A stretch of 7,991 bases of DNA, taken from positions 1-7,991 of the forward strand of contig WGAP01000035.1 in assembly GCA_015494775.1 (NCBI GenBank), in the 5' to 3' direction. Of the stretch, positions 3,984-7,991 are shown piece by piece (position 1 is the first letter of the stretch; each line of letters starts with the position of its first letter). Source of the stretch: Flavobacteriales bacterium. Lineage in GTDB: Bacteria > Bacteroidota > Bacteroidia > Flavobacteriales > Flavobacteriaceae. The notes under the pieces are model-generated. The model searched no databases. It worked only from the letters and a program-made list of their open reading frames with translations, and was not told the DNA's origin. The position numbers and the translations under genes were made by a program.

Positions 3984-5894
3984 TTAATGCAGTTCAAAAC
4001 TTTCGATAGGTTCGAAAGTGTCGGGGTTGAATACGCGTACATGGATACCCGGGCCGCTCACATCGAAAATCATCAGGGCGTTTTGGGTGGAAAAAGTTTT
4101 TACATGGTCCGACCAAGGGAGTTTTTCGGGTGCATAATAGGGCGCGCCCGCAGCACCGTTGGTGATTTGTACAAACGGACGATTGAGTTTGATGCGCGGG
4201 CCTTTCCAATCCTTGGGATAAATGTCGGTATCGTTGTCCACCACCAGGCGGGTATAATTATGCTCGTCGCCCGAAAGGACGGCACGGAATTTCTTACTAC
4301 GATTGACCAAGATGTCCAAAAGTTGGTCGCGGCGTTCGATAATGCCTTTGTCCACCGGTTTGCCCGCCACCCACGGACGGATGTCGTTGTTGCCATAATA
4401 CCACATGTCGTTGTTGGCGTGTCCGGCATTGGGAAACAGCGGTGTGTGAACGGTAACAAACACATGGTCGATGTCGGGGTCGGCATCCAATTGTTTCAAG
4501 GTTTTTTCGAGCCACTCCATTTGTTTGTCCATAATGTAGGCATGCGGATTTCCGCCGGTGATGGGAATGTAGTTTTCGTTGGTGGTGTACCAATAGTTGG
4601 AATTCATGACCACAAAGGCCACATTGCCGTAGGTAAACCAATAGGCCGTTTCGCCGTAGGGCGGAAAATCCCGTGTCCGGCGCGAAGGGTCGTAGGCGGC
4701 GCCGTCTTCCGAGAGCGGGCCGTTTTCGGGCAAAGCAAACATGTCGGAAAAAAGCCGTTCGGCACTTTCGGTTTCGAACGGGAATTTATCCACCGAAATA
4801 TAGCGTTTCCACGGTTCGGGAGATTGGCTATCGAACTTGTGGAAACTTTGCGAAAGCGCTTCGTGGTTGCCCATGCCTATGTAAACCGGATGATAGGGTG
4901 CGTAGTAGCGCAACACGTTTTTGTAGTTGAAATACTGCAAGGCCTCCAATCCGCGTGAGCCCGAATAGCCGTTGATCATATCGCCGGTAAACATAAAGAA
5001 GTCGGCATTTTCACGGTCGGCAGCTATCATCATACGTTTGAGGATGTAGGTATTGGTGCCGAAAATGTTGCGTTCGCCGCCGCCTTTGGCATTGCGGCTG
5101 TCAGAGGCGTAGGCAAAGCGAAGCGGAGCGCGGCAACCTTTGAGCGGCGCCGTGCGAAACAAATATTGTTCGTGCCAAGGGCCGTAAATGATTTCGTAAT
5201 GATAAACCGTGGAAGGTTTGAGCCCGTCGATGTCGATTTCGAAACGCTTCGAAGGCGATTTGTCCAAGCGGAATTCCTTGCCGTTGATGTTGAGCCGGAC
5301 GGATGTTTGTTCGTTGAATTGCAATGAGAGCGTAATGCCGTCGGAGCGCGGCATGGACAGGATGGGCCCTTCGATGAGCGTAACATCGGGAATATATTTG
5401 CCGTTGTGATAAAGGATGTTTTGCCGGTTGTCGGTTACAATGCGTCCCTTTTTGTCGATGATGCGATAGCCGATTTGTATCAAACCCGATTGTTCCCAGT
5501 CGGTAAAATCGTATTTACCTTTTAGTTTGTCCAAATTAATACGGGCCTTGCCCTGCTTGATTTTTACGGTGCGTTTGGAAAAAACGGGCGTTTTGTAACG
5601 CGAGCGTTCGTCGATAAGCCCGTAGTAGAGCGTGCCTTCCACTTCGGGACGGCCGAAATCCAATGCGATGCCTTTTTCCCAACCCGTAACTTTGGGCGTG
5701 GCAATATGGTCATAGGTCAGATATGGGTTTCCGTCGCCTACGGCCGGATAGAATTTCCCTTGGTAGTCCACGCCCATTTTTCCGTCTTTGTAGGTGATGT
5801 GGGCAAAGGATTTGGGAACGGGGGTTTGTTGGGCCGTAAGGGCGAACGGTGCCAGCAGAATGGCTAGTGCGGTAAATAATGTTTTACGTATCAT
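3984..5894 (-). CDS. secreted calcineurin-like metallophosphoesterase
   Basis: The 636-residue product has a signal peptide (basic MIRK, hydrophobic 5-20, likely cut after LTA at 21), so it acts in the periplasm or outside. Residues about 165-250 look like a fibronectin type III-like beta domain ending in YLFRTAP. The phosphoesterase domain follows at about 258-580. Its motifs are YASDSRN (Asp265), FTGDMINGY (Asp305), GMGNHE (Asn343, His344), VTVHTP (His483) and SGDEHNYTR (His545). These are the metal ligands of the Metallophos fold, which hydrolyses phosphate esters. Two positions depart from the classic motifs: DxH reads DSR, and GHxH reads GDEH. The purple-acid-phosphatase GDxxY tyrosine is Asn308. 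These changes recall PhoD-like enzymes. No type IX secretion tail is seen. Its ATG overlaps the kinase stop as ATGA, indicating coupled translation. The substrate is unknown. Confidence 0.9.
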   Translation of the reverse strand: MIRKTLFTALAILLAPFALTAQQTPVPKSFAHITYKDGKMGVDYQGKFYPAVGDGNPYLTYDHIATPKVTGWEKGIALDFGRPEVEGTLYYGLIDERSRYKTPVFSKRTVKIKQGKARINLDKLKGKYDFTDWEQSGLIQIGYRIIDKKGRIVTDNRQNILYHNGKYIPDVTLIEGPILSMPRSDGITLSLQFNEQTSVRLNINGKEFRLDKSPSKRFEIDIDGLKPSTVYHYEIIYGPWHEQYLFRTAPLKGCRAPLRFAYASDSRNAKGGGERNIFGTNTYILKRMMIAADRENADFFMFTGDMINGYSGSRGLEALQYFNYKNVLRYYAPYHPVYIGMGNHEALSQSFHKFDSQSPEPWKRYISVDKFPFETESAERLFSDMFALPENGPLSEDGAAYDPSRRTRDFPPYGETAYWFTYGNVAFVVMNSNYWYTTNENYIPITGGNPHAYIMDKQMEWLEKTLKQLDADPDIDHVFVTVHTPLFPNAGHANNDMWYYGNNDIRPWVAGKPVDKGIIERRDQLLDILVNRSKKFRAVLSGDEHNYTRLVVDNDTDIYPKDWKGPRIKLNRPFVQITNGAAGAPYYAPEKLPWSDHVKTFSTQNALMIFDVSGPGIHVRVFNPDTFEPIESFELH

Positions 5895-7057
5895 TTTTCA
5901 GCAGGTTTATTCAGTTTGACGTGTATTTCGGTGCCTTGGCCGGGCTCCGAACGGTAAACAAAGATACGGCCTTGATGATAATTTTCCACTATCCGTTTGA
6001 CCAACGAAAGCCCGAGGCCCCAGCCGCGTTTTTTGGTGGTGAATCCGGGCTCGAAAATTTTTTTCCACAGGTTTTTGGGAATGCCTTTCCCCCGGTCGGA
6101 TACCGAAATGCGGATGTGATGCGGCGTTTCTTCGACCAGGCCGATACGGATTTCGCCGCCGTCGGGCATGGCATCGATGGCGTTTTTGATCAGGTTTTCC
6201 AAGACCCAGCGAAACAGGTCGGGATTGAGCATGGCCGTCAATGGATGTTCGGCCAGGTCGATGTGGATACGGATATTGTCGGGCAAGCGGCGGGCGCGGA
6301 AATAGCGCACGCTTTGCTGAACCAACTCGCGCAGGTCGGCGGGTTGGAGTTTGGGTCGCGAGCCGATTTTGGCAAAGCGCTCGGAGATGATGCGTAGCCG
6401 TTGGATGTCTTTTTCCATTTCGGCCGGTTCCACCAGCGCAGGGTCGGTTTTGAGCAATTCCAACCATCCGAGCAAAGACGACAGCGGCGTGCCGATTTGG
6501 TGGGCGGCTTCTTTGGCCATGCCGGCCCAGAGCAGGTTTTGTTCGGAAATACGCGTGGCCTTGTAGTAAAGGTAAACCACGGCCGCAAAGAGCAGGAAAA
6601 TAATGATAAGAATCACCGGATACCAGGTCAGTTGGTTCAGGAGGCGGGAATTGCCGTAGTAGAGTTCTTGCCAGCCCTTGGAAAGTTGAATGCGAAGCGG
6701 TTCGTTTTGCGAAGCAAAAAGGGTGAGTTTGCGCCGCAGGGCGGCGGTATCCTTTTCGATGCCGGGCAGGTTGTAGGATTGGATAATGCGCCCGGTGCTG
6801 TCGGTCATAATGACGGGAATGGTTTTGTTGCGAATAAGGATTTGCGAGGGCAAGTCGATGTCGGCATCCAAGGGCGAGGAGATGATTTTTTCGACGGCCT
6901 GGCTCCAAATTTCCATTTTGGTGCGTTCCTGCTGTTTGAGGTAGCGGAACAGCAGGTAGGAATTCCAAAAAATGACGGCCACCACCAACAACAGTCCGGC
7001 CAGGATGATGGGCCGGCGGTGGCGACTGCGGAATAATTTTTCGGGGGAATATTGCAT
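5891..7057 (-). CDS. membrane sensor histidine kinase
   Basis: This is a 388-residue two-component kinase. A membrane segment at about 16-38, an extracytoplasmic region of about 105 residues (39-143) and a second segment at about 145-165 form the sensor half. There is no HAMP domain; a short linker leads to the H-box AKEAAHQIGTPLSSLLGW with the presumed phospho-acceptor His186. The ATPase part has the N-box ENLIKNAIDAM (Asn288, Asn292), the G1 box DRGKGIP at 321-327, the F-box IFEPGFTTK at 334-342 and the G2 box GWGLGLSLVKRI at 345-356. All motifs are intact, so it should be active. No response regulator is encoded in the window, so its partner is elsewhere. It heads the minus-strand operon and ends in an ATGA overlap with the metallophosphoesterase. 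The signal sensed is unknown; operon partners suggest an envelope or phosphate-related cue, as an inference. Confidence 0.92.
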   Translation of the reverse strand: MQYSPEKLFRSRHRRPIILAGLLLVVAVIFWNSYLLFRYLKQQERTKMEIWSQAVEKIISSPLDADIDLPSQILIRNKTIPVIMTDSTGRIIQSYNLPGIEKDTAALRRKLTLFASQNEPLRIQLSKGWQELYYGNSRLLNQLTWYPVILIIIFLLFAAVVYLYYKATRISEQNLLWAGMAKEAAHQIGTPLSSLLGWLELLKTDPALVEPAEMEKDIQRLRIISERFAKIGSRPKLQPADLRELVQQSVRYFRARRLPDNIRIHIDLAEHPLTAMLNPDLFRWVLENLIKNAIDAMPDGGEIRIGLVEETPHHIRISVSDRGKGIPKNLWKKIFEPGFTTKKRGWGLGLSLVKRIVENYHQGRIFVYRSEPGQGTEIHVKLNKPAEK

Positions 7058-7094
7058 AGGAAAGAAATGACTTAGACTGCGCCTTTTTCAAAGG

Positions 7095-7102
7095 TCAAGA
7101 TA
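7095..7102 (-). promoter_or_regulatory. weak candidate -7 element for the kinase operon
   Basis: On the minus strand TATCTTGA lies 37 nt before the kinase ATG, between it and GC-rich element B. It keeps the TAnnTT part of TAnnTTTG but not the last two bases, and no TTTG lies 19 nt upstream. It is the best candidate between 7058 and 7110, but weak. Confidence 0.3.
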
Positions 7103-7109
7103 AGAAAAA

Positions 7110-7292
7110 TGCGCCAGGGATCGGAGGGACGGCCGCAAGGCCGGTCCGTAGCCGAACGCAGTGAGGCGCAGGACGGAAGCGGTAGCGAACTCCCGCAGAG
7201 CCCGGTTCTCGCCGCGTGAACGCGCCGCGGTGCGAACAACCGTGAAGCAACGCGGCATGCGTGAACGCGTGCGGGAAGGCGCCCGAAAAAAA
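7110..7292 (-). repeat. GC-rich post-stop element, copy B
   Basis: Read on the minus strand, this starts directly after the serA TGA (7293-7295) with T7 (7292-7286), then GGGCGCC (7284-7278), a 5-nt spacer, GCACGCGTTC (7272-7263), TCACGCGGCG (7219-7210) and CGGGCT (7204-7199). The order and spacing match copy A: the gap between the second and third blocks is 43 nt here and 44 nt there. Between blocks the sequences differ. It also holds a stem of GGAC-GGCC (7127-7134) with GGCCGGTCC (7139-7147), one bulge, around a GCAA/TTGC loop. Open frames across it run into unrelated sequence with Arg/Pro-rich products and are not genes. The left boundary near 7110 is a guess from base composition. Confidence 0.7.
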
Positions 7293-7991
7293 TCAAATTT
7301 CACCGGCCAATTCATCCACCAAACGGACAATTTCGTCGCCGATACGCTCTTGGGCCTCGACCGTGGAAGCACCGATGTGGGGCGACAACGAAAGCTTGGG
7401 ATGCATGAGCAATTGCACGGGCGGAACGGGCTCGTCGCGGAACACGTCCAAGGCCGCAAAGGAGAGCTTGCCGCTGTCCAGGGCCTTGTAGAGCGCCACC
7501 TCGTCCACCACACCGCCGCGGGCGGCGTTGATGATGGCCGCGCCGTCCTTCATTTTGTCGATTTCGGCCGCACCGATGAGCGGTTTGTCCGATGCGGGAA
7601 CGTGTAAGCTGATGAAGTCGGACCTGCGGAGCAACGTGTCCAAATCCACGGTGTGGATGTGGAAAACGGCCTTTTGGCCGTCGAAAAAGTGAAGGGTCAA
7701 TTCGGCTTCGTCCACATAAGGGTCGTAGGCCAAAACGTTCATTTCCAGTCCGATGGCCATTTTAGCCAGTTCGCGCCCGATGCGTCCGAACCCGATGATT
7801 CCCAGGGTTTTGCCGCGCACTTCGCGGCCTTTGCTGTAACGTTTTTTGAGTTCTTTGAAGGCCTGGTCGCCGCGCAGGGGCATTTCACGGTTGCTGTCGT
7901 GCAGGAAGCGTACGCCCGAAAGCAGATGCGCCATCACCAGTTCGGCCACCGAATGGGAAGAGGCCGCGGGCGTGTTGCGCACGCGAATACC
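7293..7991 (-). CDS. serA: D-3-phosphoglycerate dehydrogenase, C-terminal part (cut by window edge)
   Basis: This enzyme oxidises 3-phosphoglycerate with NAD+ in the first step of serine synthesis. The frame stays open to the right edge; a GTG at 7982 is internal, since the preceding codons read GIR and continue the family motif as GIRVRNTPAASSHSVAELV. The 232 residues present cover the nucleotide-binding domain and the return to the substrate domain. GIIGFGRIG (fragment 64-72) is the NAD loop, with Asp90 in AYDPY after it. Catalytic Arg158 (INAARGG), Glu187 (DVFRDEP) and His205 (SPHIGAST) are all present. About the first 80-90 residues are outside the window. It ends soon after the last helix, without an ACT domain, so it is the short form common in Bacteroidota. 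A related 2-hydroxyacid dehydrogenase is the alternative, but the SVAELV and PHIGAST contexts favour SerA. Element B follows its stop at once. Confidence 0.88.
   Translation of the reverse strand, partial: GIRVRNTPAASSHSVAELVMAHLLSGVRFLHDSNREMPLRGDQAFKELKKRYSKGREVRGKTLGIIGFGRIGRELAKMAIGLEMNVLAYDPYVDEAELTLHFFDGQKAVFHIHTVDLDTLLRRSDFISLHVPASDKPLIGAAEIDKMKDGAAIINAARGGVVDEVALYKALDSGKLSFAALDVFRDEPVPPVQLLMHPKLSLSPHIGASTVEAQERIGDEIVRLVDELAGEI

Noticed and set aside
3978..4958. 326-codon plus-strand open frame
   Set aside because: Lies entirely opposite the metallophosphoesterase, whose motifs are unmistakable; the antisense product has low-complexity Val/Gly/His character and no family.
6401..7036. 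211-codon plus-strand open frame (and a similar one at 5879-6397)
   Set aside because: Both are antisense to the histidine kinase, whose H, N, G and F boxes fix the coding strand.
7088..7513. Open frame overlapping serA and element B
   Set aside because: Out of frame with the clear dehydrogenase; Arg/Ser/Pro-rich product from GC-rich sequence.
7293..7982. GTG at 7982 as the start of serA
   Set aside because: The frame remains open to the window edge and the codons before it complete the conserved family motif, so the gene is cut by the edge rather than starting here.
1..7991. tRNA, rRNA or CRISPR array
   Set aside because: No cloverleaf with a TTCGA-type arm, no rRNA-like sequence and no series of evenly spaced repeats was seen on either strand by reading.

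Overview
The window is a piece of a Bacteroidota genome. The evidence is two promoters built on the TTTG-N19-TAnnTTTG pattern of that phylum, a membrane protein of the exosortase-F-associated family, a histidine kinase with the HQIGTP H-box common in Bacteroidota, AT-rich leaders without Shine-Dalgarno sites, and many outer-membrane-type lipoproteins. Finer placement is not possible from the sequence. Most genes are moderately GC-rich; the block at about 1480-2770 is clearly AT-rich.

Layout. (1) Positions 1-1020, plus strand: the tail of an unidentified gene, overlapped by an AAG/MPG-type DNA-3-methyladenine glycosylase, then a small lipoprotein. (2) Positions 1021-1374 hold no convincing gene. 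A GC-rich element (copy A) starts directly after the lipoprotein stop and runs into a 161-bp fold-back element with perfect 19-bp inverted ends. (3) Positions 1480-2776: two tandem paralogous lipoproteins of unknown function, each behind its own Bacteroidota promoter, with a decayed third promoter after the second copy. (4) Positions 2777-7057, minus strand: a tight four-gene operon read right to left: sensor histidine kinase, secreted calcineurin-like metallophosphoesterase (ATGA overlap), TauE/SafE-like membrane protein (9-nt gap), exosortase-F-associated membrane protein (20-nt overlap). (5) Positions 7058-7292 hold a second GC-rich element (copy B), again starting directly after a stop codon. 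(6) Positions 7293-7991, minus strand: the C-terminal part of a D-3-phosphoglycerate dehydrogenase (SerA), cut by the window edge.

How it fits together. The minus-strand operon joins signalling, a secreted phosphoesterase, a probable metal or thiol-linked transporter and an exosortase-system partner. All four products are envelope proteins, but no exosortase and no response regulator lie within the window. The glycosylase repairs alkylated DNA and SerA starts serine synthesis; both are housekeeping genes.

The least explained content is non-coding. Copies A and B share four sequence blocks at nearly constant spacing and follow stop codons of unrelated genes in the same orientation. The fold-back element and the mosaic lipoprotein pair also deserve a second look. 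I did not find a clearly new defence or biosynthetic system.
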